Positions 1-6,712 of a DNA stretch of 23,382 nucleotides are shown in pieces. The notes beneath the pieces were generated by a model. That model saw only the letters and a program-made list of their open reading frames with translations. It was not told the DNA's origin and did no database searches. Within the stretch, counting starts at the first letter, position 1, and each line of letters begins with the position of its first letter. The DNA is from Streptosporangiaceae bacterium. Its GTDB lineage: Bacteria > Actinomycetota > Actinomycetes > Streptosporangiales > Streptosporangiaceae. The position numbers and the translations under genes are program-made. The DNA lies in assembly GCA_025934635.1 (NCBI GenBank), contig JAICWX010000122.1, positions 1 to 23,382 on the forward strand, read 5' to 3'.

Positions 1-802
1 ACATAACGATGCCGCGCGGGCCGCTGCGCGCGGCGTTGTGGGTCTCCTCGGTCATGTGCGCCGACGCGTCGAACCCGGTGAGCGTGTACTGGGCCAGCAG
101 CAGGCCGAGCAGCAGCACGTAGAACGTGCTGTTCCAGCCGGTGTTGTTGACGATGTGGCTGAACACATAGCTCGCCGACGCGTGCTTGGACGGCGCGAAG
201 GCCAGTACGGCCACGATGATCAGCACGCCGATGACGTGCCACCAGACGCTGATGTCGTTGAGCAGCGCGACCAGCTTGATGCCGAACTGGTTCATCAGCC
301 CGTGCACGAACAGCACGACGGCCAGGATCAGGATCGTCACCCAGTGCGCGGTGCTCACGCCCCACATCAGGTTCAGGAACGCGTTGATGAAGAACGCGCA
401 GCCGAAGTCGATGCCCGCCGTGACCGCGACCTGGCCGAGGAAGTTGAACCAGCCGGTGAACCAGGACCAGGCCGGGCCGTTCTTCCGGGCCAGCTTGGCC
501 GACCAGTAGTACAGGCCGCCCGCGGTGGGGAAGCTGGAGCAGACCTCGGCCATGGCCAGCCCGACCATCAGCGTGAACACGCCGACGATGGGCCAGCCCC
601 AGACGATGATGCCGGGGCCGCCGGTGTTCATGCCGTATCCGTACAGGGTCAGGCAGCCGGACAGGATCGAGATGATCGTGAACGAGACGGCGAAGTTGGA
701 GAACCCGGACATCCGCCGCATGAGTTCCTGTGCGTAGCCGAGCTCGTGCAGGCGTTGCTCGTCCTCGCTCGCCGTCGAGGCGGCGGCAATAGGGTCGGCC
801 AT
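1..802 (-). CDS. Amino acid/polyamine permease (APC superfamily), 3' end outside window
   Basis: Reading the minus strand from the ATG at 802 gives 267 residues with no stop before the window edge, so the C-terminal half is missing. The start is preceded by GGGAG five bases upstream. An acidic N-terminus of about 25 residues leads into the family segment LGYAQELMRRMSGFSNFAVS (about residues 21-40). Several hydrophobic helices follow, with the conserved stretch AEVCSSFPTAGGLYYW near residues 85-100, typical of the amino acid/choline transporter branch (GABA permease-like). It should sit in the cytoplasmic membrane and import an amine or amino acid by proton symport. It is the last visible gene behind a gamma-glutamyl hydrolase and a GntR regulator, which suggests putrescine, GABA or ethanolamine as substrate; that choice is inference. 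The 126-bp gap to the regulator carries its own promoter-like sequence. Confidence 0.9.
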   Translation of the reverse strand, partial: MADPIAAASTASEDEQRLHELGYAQELMRRMSGFSNFAVSFTIISILSGCLTLYGYGMNTGGPGIIVWGWPIVGVFTLMVGLAMAEVCSSFPTAGGLYYWSAKLARKNGPAWSWFTGWFNFLGQVAVTAGIDFGCAFFINAFLNLMWGVSTAHWVTILILAVVLFVHGLMNQFGIKLVALLNDISVWWHVIGVLIIVAVLAFAPSKHASASYVFSHIVNNTGWNSTFYVLLLGLLLAQYTLTGFDASAHMTEETHNAARSGPRGIVM

Positions 803-829
803 GCGATCTCCCTAGGGGAACCAGCACAT

Positions 830-889
830 ATGGATGAATGCGATCCATTGAATGAACGTATTCACCCACTGCGCCAGGGAGTGTGTCAA
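830..889 (-). promoter_or_regulatory. Candidate permease promoter with inverted repeat
   Basis: On the minus strand a perfect TTGACA lies at 889-884; no strong -10 hexamer sits at the ideal distance, the best being GTGAAT 18 bases on. Downstream, in the presumed leader, ATGGAT (830-835) and ATCCAT (843-848) form an inverted repeat with a 7-base spacer, and GAAT/ATTC arms lie just before it. The neighbouring FadR-type regulator is the natural candidate to bind here, but the match to a FadR-family operator is not clear. Confidence 0.35.
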
Positions 890-928
890 GAGTTGCGGCA
901 GCGGCGTTACATGCCTGCTACGCGGCTG

Positions 929-1666
929 TTACGCCGTCTCGCGGAGGAAGCCGCGCAGGAGAGCAGCCGTGCCGGCCACGTGTTCCTCCATCGCCCGCCG
1001 GGCGCGCTCGGGGTCGCCTGCCAGGATCGCGCGCACGATGGCGGCGTGCTGGTCGTTCGCGTGCTCCAGGTTGCGCTGGAGCATGGGGATGGCGTTGAGC
1101 AGGTCGACCAGCTGGACCCGGGCCTCGACCACGCTCGCGGTCAGCATCGGCGAGCCCGCCGCGTCGGCGATGGCCAGGTGCAGCCGGGTGTCGGCCGGCC
1201 GGTAGCCGGCCGGGTCGCAGGCGTTCACGGCGGCCAGGCACTCGGCCAGGTTCTCCCGGTGCTCCATGGTCAGGCTGGCCCGGGCCGCCATCTCGGCCGC
1301 GCCGGTCTCCACCACCCGGCGGAACGTCAGCGCGTCGTCGAGCTGGGTGCCCATGATCCGGGCGGCCCTGGTCAGCTCGTCGTGCACCATCGGCTCGGGC
1401 TGGCGCAGGATGAACGTGCCGCCGAACCGGCCGCGCTTGGTCTCGACGTACCCAGCGGCGGCCAGTTCGCGCAGCGCCTCGCGGAGGGTAATCCGGCTGA
1501 TGCCCAGCCTGCGGGTCAGTTCCCGTTCCGGCGGCAGCCGGTCACCCGGTGCGTAAACGCCCAGCTTGACCCCTTCGAGCAGCCGCTCGACGGTCTCCTC
1601 GAAGGCGTTCCCCGTCCGCACCGCACGGAAAACCGCCGCGGTAATAGCGGGCGATCCTCCCGGCAC
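929..1666 (-). CDS. GntR family regulator, FadR subfamily (FCD domain)
   Basis: A 245-residue DNA-binding repressor or activator. The GntR winged helix spans about residues 22-90 with the signature GDRLPPERELTRRLGISRIT (41-60) and LREALRELAAAGYVE. The FCD ligand-binding domain covers about 97-235; D159, H163, H207 and H229 match the Asp/His metal-binding set of this subfamily, so the effector probably binds next to a metal ion. The GTG at 1666 is chosen because AGGAG lies eight bases upstream. It sits between the gamma-glutamyl hydrolase (58 bp upstream) and the permease (126 bp downstream), all on the minus strand, and is most likely the local regulator of that catabolic set. The inducing ligand cannot be read from sequence. 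Confidence 0.92.
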   Translation of the reverse strand: MPGGSPAITAAVFRAVRTGNAFEETVERLLEGVKLGVYAPGDRLPPERELTRRLGISRITLREALRELAAAGYVETKRGRFGGTFILRQPEPMVHDELTRAARIMGTQLDDALTFRRVVETGAAEMAARASLTMEHRENLAECLAAVNACDPAGYRPADTRLHLAIADAAGSPMLTASVVEARVQLVDLLNAIPMLQRNLEHANDQHAAIVRAILAGDPERARRAMEEHVAGTAALLRGFLRETA

Positions 1667-1691
1667 GGGCTTGGCTCCTGAGCAACAAAGG

Positions 1692-1711
1692 CGTCGCCAC
1701 TTTTAGCGACG
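1692..1711 (-). promoter_or_regulatory. Short inverted repeat between hydrolase and GntR genes
   Basis: CGTCGC and GCGACG arms (6 bp) flank the AT-rich spacer CACTTTTA in the 58-bp gap. There is no U-run after it on the minus strand, so a terminator is unlikely; it could be a small processing hairpin or an operator for the adjacent GntR protein. The short arms make chance a real possibility. Confidence 0.25.
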
Positions 1712-1724
1712 TAATGCAGAAAGA

Positions 1725-2486
1725 CTAGATCATAGGCGCAAGCACCGTGTTGCGGGCGGCCGCCCGTTCGGCCGCCGCGCTCACCAGGGCGCCGAACACG
1801 CGCAGGTCGCTGCCCTGCTCAGGGTGCCACTGCACGCCCAGCAGGAAGCCGGAGAAACCGTCGAGCTCGGACGGCCCGGCCTCGACCGCCTCGATCGTGC
1901 CGTCCTGCTCCCAGGCCACCGCCTTGAGCCCGTCGCCGAGCAGGTCGACCGACTGGTGGTGCTTGGTCGGCACCTCGAAGACGTCGCCCCCGGTCAAGAT
2001 GGTGGCCAGCGTGCTGTCCGGGCTGATCCGCACGTGGTGCAGGCCGAACCCGCCCGGCGGCCCGTCGTGCCGCTCGTGCCCCTTCAGGTCGGGCACGTGC
2101 TGGTGCAGCGTGCCGCCCCGGCAGACGTTCAGGACCTGCATGCCGCGGCAGATGGCGAGCAGCGGCACCCCCTGCCGCAGCGCATGGCTGGTGACAGCGA
2201 GGTCCCAGGTGTCCCGGGCCGTCACGGGAACCTGCGTCCGCGGGTGCCGGGCCGCGCCGTACCGGACCGGGTCGATGTCCGGCCCGCCCGTGACCACCAG
2301 GCCGTCCAGGCCCGCGACGGTGGCGCTGGCCTCGTCGTCGTCGCCGCCCGGCGGCAGCAGCACCGCCCGGCCGCCGCTGCGCCGTACCGAGTCCACGTAC
2401 ACATAGGGAAGGACTGCGGCCCGGGCCGACCAGTTACGCCAGGACGCTTGATCCTCATATGTGGTTATGCCAATAACCGGCGTCAT
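1725..2486 (-). CDS. Gamma-glutamyl-gamma-aminobutyrate hydrolase family protein (peptidase C26, PuuD-like)
   Basis: A 253-residue class I glutamine-amidotransferase-fold hydrolase. The nucleophile elbow is LLAICRGMQ with C113, and the second catalytic block GVQWHPE supplies H221 and E223. The oxyanion region VVTGGPDIDP lies at about 64-73. PuuD-type enzymes cleave the gamma-glutamyl amide of gamma-glutamyl-GABA or related compounds, releasing glutamate and the free amine or acid in the cytoplasm. AAAGGGG sits four bases before the ATG at 2486. With a FadR-like regulator and a permease downstream it fits a gamma-glutamylation pathway as described for putrescine (PuuABCD in E. coli, GlnA3 in Streptomyces) or ethanolamine (GlnA4). 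The ligase and dehydrogenase expected in such a pathway are not in the window. Family assignment is firm; substrate is inferred. Confidence 0.93.
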   Translation of the reverse strand: MTPVIGITTYEDQASWRNWSARAAVLPYVYVDSVRRSGGRAVLLPPGGDDDEASATVAGLDGLVVTGGPDIDPVRYGAARHPRTQVPVTARDTWDLAVTSHALRQGVPLLAICRGMQVLNVCRGGTLHQHVPDLKGHERHDGPPGGFGLHHVRISPDSTLATILTGGDVFEVPTKHHQSVDLLGDGLKAVAWEQDGTIEAVEAGPSELDGFSGFLLGVQWHPEQGSDLRVFGALVSAAAERAAARNTVLAPMI

Positions 2487-2819
2487 AGTTCCCCTTTGAA
2501 CTGCCCCTCCGTGGCGCCGCTACCCCAGATAACCCAGGAAAACCAAAATCCTTTATTCCAAACGGGATGACGGTTCCCTGGTCACTTTCCGTGCTCGCGA
2601 CCGCGACGCTGACGTTGTGACGGGTGACGGTATTGGGAGTCAGGTTAGCAGTGTTTCATCCGGTGTTCCGGATGATCATCCAAGTAACAACCTGTGCTTG
2701 CAGGATAATCGATTGTATGGCCGTGATCGGTGGTTCGCGTGACGAACAGAGAAAACGGTGACTGAGAGTTAGTTTGGAGTACCCTGAGCGGGTCTGCCCC
2801 AAGTTAACCTGGTTCGTTC
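2487..2819. other. 333-bp non-coding gap with palindromes
   Basis: No convincing coding frame is present. The gap separates two minus-strand genes and is visibly poorer in GC than its neighbours. It contains overlapping palindromes at 2657-2681, a direct repeat GTGACGG/GTGACGG near 2617-2631, and CCTG/CAGG arms around 2701-2714. It should hold the promoter of the hydrolase operon; no clean -35/-10 pair was identified. Confidence 0.6.
2657..2681. promoter_or_regulatory. Overlapping palindromes, probable operator
   Basis: CATCCGG-TGTT-CCGGATG (2657-2674) is a perfect 7-bp inverted repeat. The perfect 12-bp palindrome GGATGATCATCC (2670-2681) overlaps its right arm. The pair lies about 170 bp upstream of the hydrolase start. 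The nested symmetry suits a dimeric regulator binding two overlapping sites; the GntR protein of the same operon or the MmyB-type regulator upstream are the local candidates. As RNA, the first repeat could also form a tetraloop hairpin. Confidence 0.5.
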
Positions 2820-3749
2820 TCAGTTCGTAAGGAGTTCACGGGCCCGGGCCTGGTGATCCGGCCAGCAGGGGAAGTGATGCTCGACCGGATCCGCGACGAG
2901 CCGTTCCATCGCCGCCCGGGTGACCTCGTTGTCCGGGGTGTAGACGACCATCCGGGTACCGGGCGTGGCCTGCACCGCGAAGCTGGTGGAGGTCATCTCC
3001 AGGTGCGGGTACAACGGATGCCGGAACACCTTGCGGTAGTACGGCGGGTGGGCCACGTCCTGGGTGGCCCACATGGCCGCGAACTCCGGGCTGGCCGCCT
3101 CGAGCCGCCGGATGAAGGCGGTCCAGGCCGGGTCGCCGACGTGATGCCCGTAGGCCGCGCGCAGCTGGGCCACCATCGCCGCCCGCTGGTCCTCCCGGTT
3201 CTCGATGACGTTGCAGCACTCGGCCCGGGAGAAGCAGTACAGCAGCGTGTTCCGGGCCGCGGGCGCGACCTGGGTGGTGCGCGGGAACAGCACCGCGTGG
3301 GCCGCGTTCCAGGCCAGGATGTCGAACCGCTCGGTCACCACGAAGGCCGGCATCGGGTTCAGCCCGTCCAGGATGACCTGGACCGGCGGCGGCAAGTGCG
3401 AGCCGGCCTGATCGGGCGGCGCCATGTCCGGCACCTCGGCCAGCTGGAACAGGTGCTGGCGCTCGGTCGTGTCCAGCCGCAGCGTCCGGGCCACCGCCTC
3501 GAGCACCTGGACGCTGGCCCGGATCGGGCGTCCCTGCTCCAGCCACGTGTACCAGGTCACGCCGACCCCGGCCAGCTGTGCCACTTCCTCGCGGCGCAGC
3601 CCGGCCGTCCGCCGCCGCGATCCGCCCGGCAGCCCGACATCCTCCGGCGTGACCCGCTCCCGGCGGCTCCGCAGGAAAGCCGCCAGCTCGCTCCGCCGCA
3701 GCGTGATGGCGTTCCCCCGGGTCCCCCCGTGGCCATTCGGCTCGCCCAT
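2820..3749 (-). CDS. XRE family regulator with MmyB-like ligand-binding domain
   Basis: A 309-residue transcription factor. The N-terminal HTH (about residues 15-90) contains RTAGLRREEVAQLAGVGVTW and YTWLEQGR, the hallmark of MmyB-type regulators. The C-terminal part holds the MLTR fold block PAFVVTERFDILAWNAAHAV and, near the end, the segment HPLYPHLEMTSTSFAVQA. The ATG at 3749 is preferred because AGGA lies seven bases upstream; a GTG two codons earlier at 3755 has almost no spacing to that site. It is transcribed away from the DHA2 efflux pump at 3851, and such pairs usually mean that the regulator represses the pump until a small ligand, often a fatty-acid-like compound, is bound. The ligand here is unknown. 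Confidence 0.92.
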   Translation of the reverse strand: MGEPNGHGGTRGNAITLRRSELAAFLRSRRERVTPEDVGLPGGSRRRTAGLRREEVAQLAGVGVTWYTWLEQGRPIRASVQVLEAVARTLRLDTTERQHLFQLAEVPDMAPPDQAGSHLPPPVQVILDGLNPMPAFVVTERFDILAWNAAHAVLFPRTTQVAPAARNTLLYCFSRAECCNVIENREDQRAAMVAQLRAAYGHHVGDPAWTAFIRRLEAASPEFAAMWATQDVAHPPYYRKVFRHPLYPHLEMTSTSFAVQATPGTRMVVYTPDNEVTRAAMERLVADPVEHHFPCWPDHQARARELLTN

Positions 3750-3794
3750 GTTCACATCCTGCCCGAGTCTCCGGCCTGGTTCCAGGTGGTGTCA

Positions 3795-3829
3795 GTACCA
3801 GGATAACCAGTGTCTAGGTACCTGGATAA
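3795..3829. promoter_or_regulatory. Paired direct repeats between MmyB regulator and efflux pump
   Basis: GTACCAGGATAA (3795-3806) and GTACCTGGATAA (3818-3829) differ at one position and are 23 bp apart, about two helical turns. Each contains half of a CCAGG/CCTGG inverted pair, and AGGTACCT is itself palindromic. A further CCTGG-TT-CCAGG dyad lies slightly left of them. The cluster occupies the whole 100-bp divergent promoter region, so it is the probable binding site of the MmyB-type regulator. Confidence 0.5.
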
Positions 3830-3850
3830 GAATGGCATCAGGCTGGATGC

Positions 3851-5362
3851 ATGACCAACATCTTGACCCGTGACTCCCGCGGCGGCCTGGGCTCCGGCTT
3901 TCCTGACGGCCGCGAGCGCCCGGTGCGTCCCGGTCTTGTCCTCGCCGTCGTCCTCATCGGGCAGTTCATGGCCGTGCTCGACGCCTCCATCGTCAACGTC
4001 GCCGCCCCCTCGATCCACGCTCACCTGGGCGCCTCGGGCGCCGGCCTGCAGCTCGTGGTGGCCGGCTACACCATCACCTACGCCGTGCTGCTGGTGACCG
4101 GCGCCCGGCTGGGCGACATCATCGGCCACCGCCGGGTGTTCCTGGCCGGGCTCGTCCTGTTCACGCTGGCCTCGCTCGGCTGCGGGCTGGCCGGCACCAC
4201 CGGCCTGCTGGTCGCCCTGCGCTTCGTTCAGGGGGCGGGCGCCGCGGTGATGATCCCGCAGGTGCTGAGCCTGATCCAGCGCACCCACGCGGGGCCGGCC
4301 CGGGCCCGCGCGATGAGCCGGTACTCCGCGGTGCTGGCCGGCGGCGCGGTGGCCGGCCAGCTGGCCGGCGGCCTGCTCATCAGCGCCAACCTGTTCGGCT
4401 CGGACTGGCGGCCGGTGTTCCTGGTCAACGTGCCCGTCGGCGTGATCCTGCTGGCGGTCGGCGCCCGGGCCCTGCCGCACGGCCAGGGCGAGCCCGGCCG
4501 GACCCTGGACCTGCCCGGCCTGGCCCTGCTGACCCCGGCCGTCCTCGCGCTCGTCCTCCCGCTGGTGCTCGGCCAGCCCGAGCACTGGCCGGCCTGGGGC
4601 TGGATCGCGATGGCCGCCAGCGTGCCGCTGGCCGTCGCCTTCGCCGCCGCCGAACGGCGGGCGGCCCGGGCCGGCGGTACCCCGCTGATCCCCGGCCGGG
4701 TGCTGCGGGTCCCCGGCGTGCCGGTGGCCATCGCCGCCCTGTTCACGGTCATGACCGTCTTCAGCGGGTTCTTCTTCACCCTCGCGCTGCACCTGCAGGA
4801 CGGCCTGGGCTACTCCCCGCTGCGGGCGGGCCTGACCTTCGCCCCCGCCGCGGTGACCTTCGCCCTGGTCAGCCTGAACTGGCGGCGCCTGCCGGCCCGG
4901 TCGCACGGCGCCGTGATCATCGGCGGCTTCGTCCTGTTCGCGGCCGCGATGGCCGGCCTGGCCTGGGCGGTACGCGACGGCGGCACCGGCGCCGTCGGCA
5001 TCTGCCTGCTCGGCGCGGTCAGCGGGGCCGGGATGGCAGCCGCGTTCAGCCCGTTGATGACCCGGGTCCTGCTCCGGGTCCCGGTCGAGCTAGCCGCCGA
5101 CGCCACCGGCGTCGTCGTCACCGTCAACCAGCTCGGCCTTCTCGTCGGCGTCGCCACCTTCGGCACCCTCTACCTCAACCTGGCCGGCCACCTGCCGGCC
5201 GCCGCCCCCGGCGCCCTCCCTGGCCCCGCCGCCCTAGCCGCCTTCCGCCACGCCTCCGCCCACGCCGAATCGCTCACCTTCCTAGCCCTAGCCGCCCTGG
5301 CCATCATCGGCGTCGCCCTCTCCGTCACCCACCTGATCGAACGCCGCGCGACCCCCGACTAA
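3851..5362 (+). CDS. DHA2 family MFS drug efflux transporter (EmrB/QacA type, 14 TM)
   Basis: A 503-residue proton-driven exporter of the cytoplasmic membrane. The family motif D1 is AVLDASIVNVAAPSI around residues 41-55, motif A is GARLGDIIGHRR (84-95), motif B is RFVQGAGAAVMIP, and the antiporter motif C lies near AVLAGGAVAGQLAGG. The hydrophobic profile fits 14 helices and the length is normal. The ATG at 3851 has only a weak GGCTGGA sequence upstream, so the start is less certain than the gene. It stands divergent from the MmyB-type regulator with repeated operator-like sequences between them. Substrates of DHA2 pumps (drugs, dyes, own secondary metabolites) cannot be predicted here. Confidence 0.93.
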   Translation: MTNILTRDSRGGLGSGFPDGRERPVRPGLVLAVVLIGQFMAVLDASIVNVAAPSIHAHLGASGAGLQLVVAGYTITYAVLLVTGARLGDIIGHRRVFLAGLVLFTLASLGCGLAGTTGLLVALRFVQGAGAAVMIPQVLSLIQRTHAGPARARAMSRYSAVLAGGAVAGQLAGGLLISANLFGSDWRPVFLVNVPVGVILLAVGARALPHGQGEPGRTLDLPGLALLTPAVLALVLPLVLGQPEHWPAWGWIAMAASVPLAVAFAAAERRAARAGGTPLIPGRVLRVPGVPVAIAALFTVMTVFSGFFFTLALHLQDGLGYSPLRAGLTFAPAAVTFALVSLNWRRLPARSHGAVIIGGFVLFAAAMAGLAWAVRDGGTGAVGICLLGAVSGAGMAAAFSPLMTRVLLRVPVELAADATGVVVTVNQLGLLVGVATFGTLYLNLAGHLPAAAPGALPGPAALAAFRHASAHAESLTFLALAALAIIGVALSVTHLIERRATPD

Positions 5363-5392
5363 CCCGGTCCCGCCGACCCCAAAGCCTGCGAG

Positions 5393-5438
5393 ATCGTGGG
5401 TATTTACCCCCCGTTTCTGAGGAGTAAATACCCACGAT
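5393..5438. terminator. Perfect 15-bp stem palindrome after the efflux gene
   Basis: ATCGTGGGTATTTAC (5393-5407) is exactly reverse-complemented by GTAAATACCCACGAT (5424-5438), with a 16-base loop. It starts 31 bp after the pump stop codon. The RNA stem would be very stable, and the symmetry makes it work on both strands, but no U-run follows. It may be a factor-independent terminator, an mRNA 3' end protector, or one copy of a dispersed intergenic repeat; the last could be seen only by searching the genome. Confidence 0.55.
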
Positions 5439-5544
5439 AATTCGTGAAAGCGAATCTGGGTCCGAATCATCGCGACGGGAGAAGCCCGGGCAGGGGCACG
5501 TCCAGGTTGCTCGGGTACATTCGGGGCTGCGGAAAGGAGTGGCG

Positions 5545-6141
5545 ATGGCCATCGTGGTGCTGGTGCTCTGGCTGTTCACCGCCGGAGCCGGGTTCTCCCT
5601 GCTGATATCCAGCAACCTCGGCCGCTCCCGCCCCTCGTGCGACAACACTCCCGCACCGGCCACAGTCGCGGCCCCTTCCTCGCTGGCCGCCCCTGCCACA
5701 TCGGCCGCCTCTGCCTCACCCGCCGCCCCTTCCTCGCCGGCCGGGCAGGCGCCGGCCGCGTCGAAGCGGGAACTGCGGCGGGCGGCGCGGCACCGGTTCG
5801 ATCCGCCGTCGCTGACCGCGGCCAGGCAGACCCCGATGGTGCCAGGACTGCGGTCGCTGCTGGAGTTCTCGCACCCGGCCCTGGCCATCACCGGCCTGGC
5901 TTTCTGGCTGGGCTTCACGCTCGTGCACAACCGCGCGCTCGGCTGGATCGCGTTCGGCCTGGTGACGGCGACGGTATGCCTGGGGCTGACCTGGTTCACG
6001 GCGAACGCCCGGGCGGCGCGGCGCCGGGACCGGGACGAGCCCGCCCCCTCGTTCGGCATCCGTCTTGTCGTCCTGCACGGCGGGGCCGCCGCGGTGACCT
6101 TCGTGCTGGCCGCCCTGACCGCCGTGGTCCTCAGCCATTAG
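5545..6141 (+). CDS. Hypothetical four-helix membrane protein with Ala/Pro/Ser linker
   Basis: A 198-residue protein not assigned to a named family. A first hydrophobic helix (residues 2-22) is followed by a low-complexity Ala/Ser/Pro linker (35-72), a basic stretch (74-84), then three more helices at about 110-128, 131-152 and 172-196. Histidines H110, H128 and H178 lie at or near helix ends, an arrangement sometimes seen in heme-binding membrane proteins, but nothing here proves cofactor binding. The ATG at 5545 is chosen because AAAGGAG ends five bases upstream; an in-frame GTG two codons earlier overlaps that site. It is separated from the pump by the long palindrome, so it is probably its own transcription unit. 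Confidence 0.75.
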   Translation: MAIVVLVLWLFTAGAGFSLLISSNLGRSRPSCDNTPAPATVAAPSSLAAPATSAASASPAAPSSPAGQAPAASKRELRRAARHRFDPPSLTAARQTPMVPGLRSLLEFSHPALAITGLAFWLGFTLVHNRALGWIAFGLVTATVCLGLTWFTANARAARRRDRDEPAPSFGIRLVVLHGGAAAVTFVLAALTAVVLSH

Positions 6142-6153
6142 GGCCGGGCGGGC

Positions 6154-6171
6154 GGCCACGCGAAAGTGGCC
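6154..6171 (+). terminator. Short GC-rich hairpin after the membrane protein gene
   Basis: GGCCAC (6154-6159) and GTGGCC (6166-6171) flank the loop GCGAAA, beginning 13 bp after the stop codon. A GC-rich 6-bp stem without a U-run is a common but weak form of actinomycete terminator. Confidence 0.35.
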
Positions 6172-6616
6172 AGTGCACCCGACCGCCTGCACGGATAGGG
6201 GGAGACGAGCGACCACTGAGCCTGGGAGCGTCTGGATTATTGACTCAGTGATCTCGGCCGTCGTGTGCACTGACCACTACCCATGACTACGAGCGGCGGC
6301 TCGTGCCGGCTCACCTGGAAAGCCCGTGTAAGCAGTCGGTAAGAAATTCCTCCCCCGGAGTTGAACCGATGCCCGCCGAGGGACGGTTACATGGACAAGT
6401 AGTCCTGTAGACGATCTTGTTCGTGCTGGCCGGCAAGCGGACGGGAGCCCCCGAGCCCTGGAAACCCCGAAGACCCCGGAAAGCCTGGCCCCCCAGGAGA
6501 TCCCGGAAGATCCGGATTCCCCGGAATCCGCGGCGACCCCGGGGCTCCTCGAAGGCGAGCCGTTCCCGGAGGATCGCGAGCCCGCGGACGATCCGGATCC
6601 GGAAGCCGCGGAAGCT

Positions 6617-6652
6617 CCCGAGCCCCCAGCCAGCCCCGAGCCCCCAGCCAGC
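6617..6652 (+). repeat. Two tandem 18-bp repeats (PEPPAS coding unit)
   Basis: CCCGAGCCCCCAGCCAGC occurs twice in direct succession (6617-6634, 6635-6652), with a partial third copy after it. In the GH127 frame each unit reads Pro-Glu-Pro-Pro-Ala-Ser. A length-preserving repeat in frame with the downstream enzyme is a mild argument that this stretch is or was translated. Confidence 0.7.
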
Positions 6653-6712
6653 CCCGGGACCGCCGGGGAGGCCGGATCCGAGGCACCTCGGCGATCGCCA
6701 GAAACGCCGAGA

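Larger units (their letters stand above)
6142..6712. other. 571-bp interval before GH127: leader plus start-less acidic reading frame
   Basis: The left half (6142-6364) contains the hairpin at 6154, CAGTGCAC/GTGCACTG arms about 90 bp apart, and no supported gene. From 6365 to 6712 the frame of the GH127 gene is open but has no ATG, GTG or TTG. It would encode a Glu/Pro/Asp-rich stretch that joins directly to the Tat signal. A bulged hairpin (TACATGGAC/GTCCTGTA, about 6389-6409) precedes it, and an 18-bp tandem repeat lies inside it. Confidence 0.55.

Noticed and set aside
38..1681. Long plus-strand open frame over the permease and GntR genes
   Set aside because: Composition is His/Gln/Asp/Arg-rich without domain sequence; it is the antisense shadow of two clear minus-strand genes.
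2717..2761. 14-codon frame after the nested palindromes (possible leader peptide)
   Set aside because: No ribosome binding site and no regulatory codon runs or attenuator structure following it.
6340..6400. tRNA-like T-loop (GGTTCAACTCC on the minus strand)
   Set aside because: No matching acceptor stem, anticodon arm or D-arm at the right distance, so neither tRNA nor tmRNA is supported.
6387..6686. Collagen-like Gly-x-Pro triplets in a minus-strand frame
   Set aside because: The 9-base periodicity arises from the Glu/Pro/Asp codon pattern on the plus strand; the triplets are irregular and no ribosome binding site is present.
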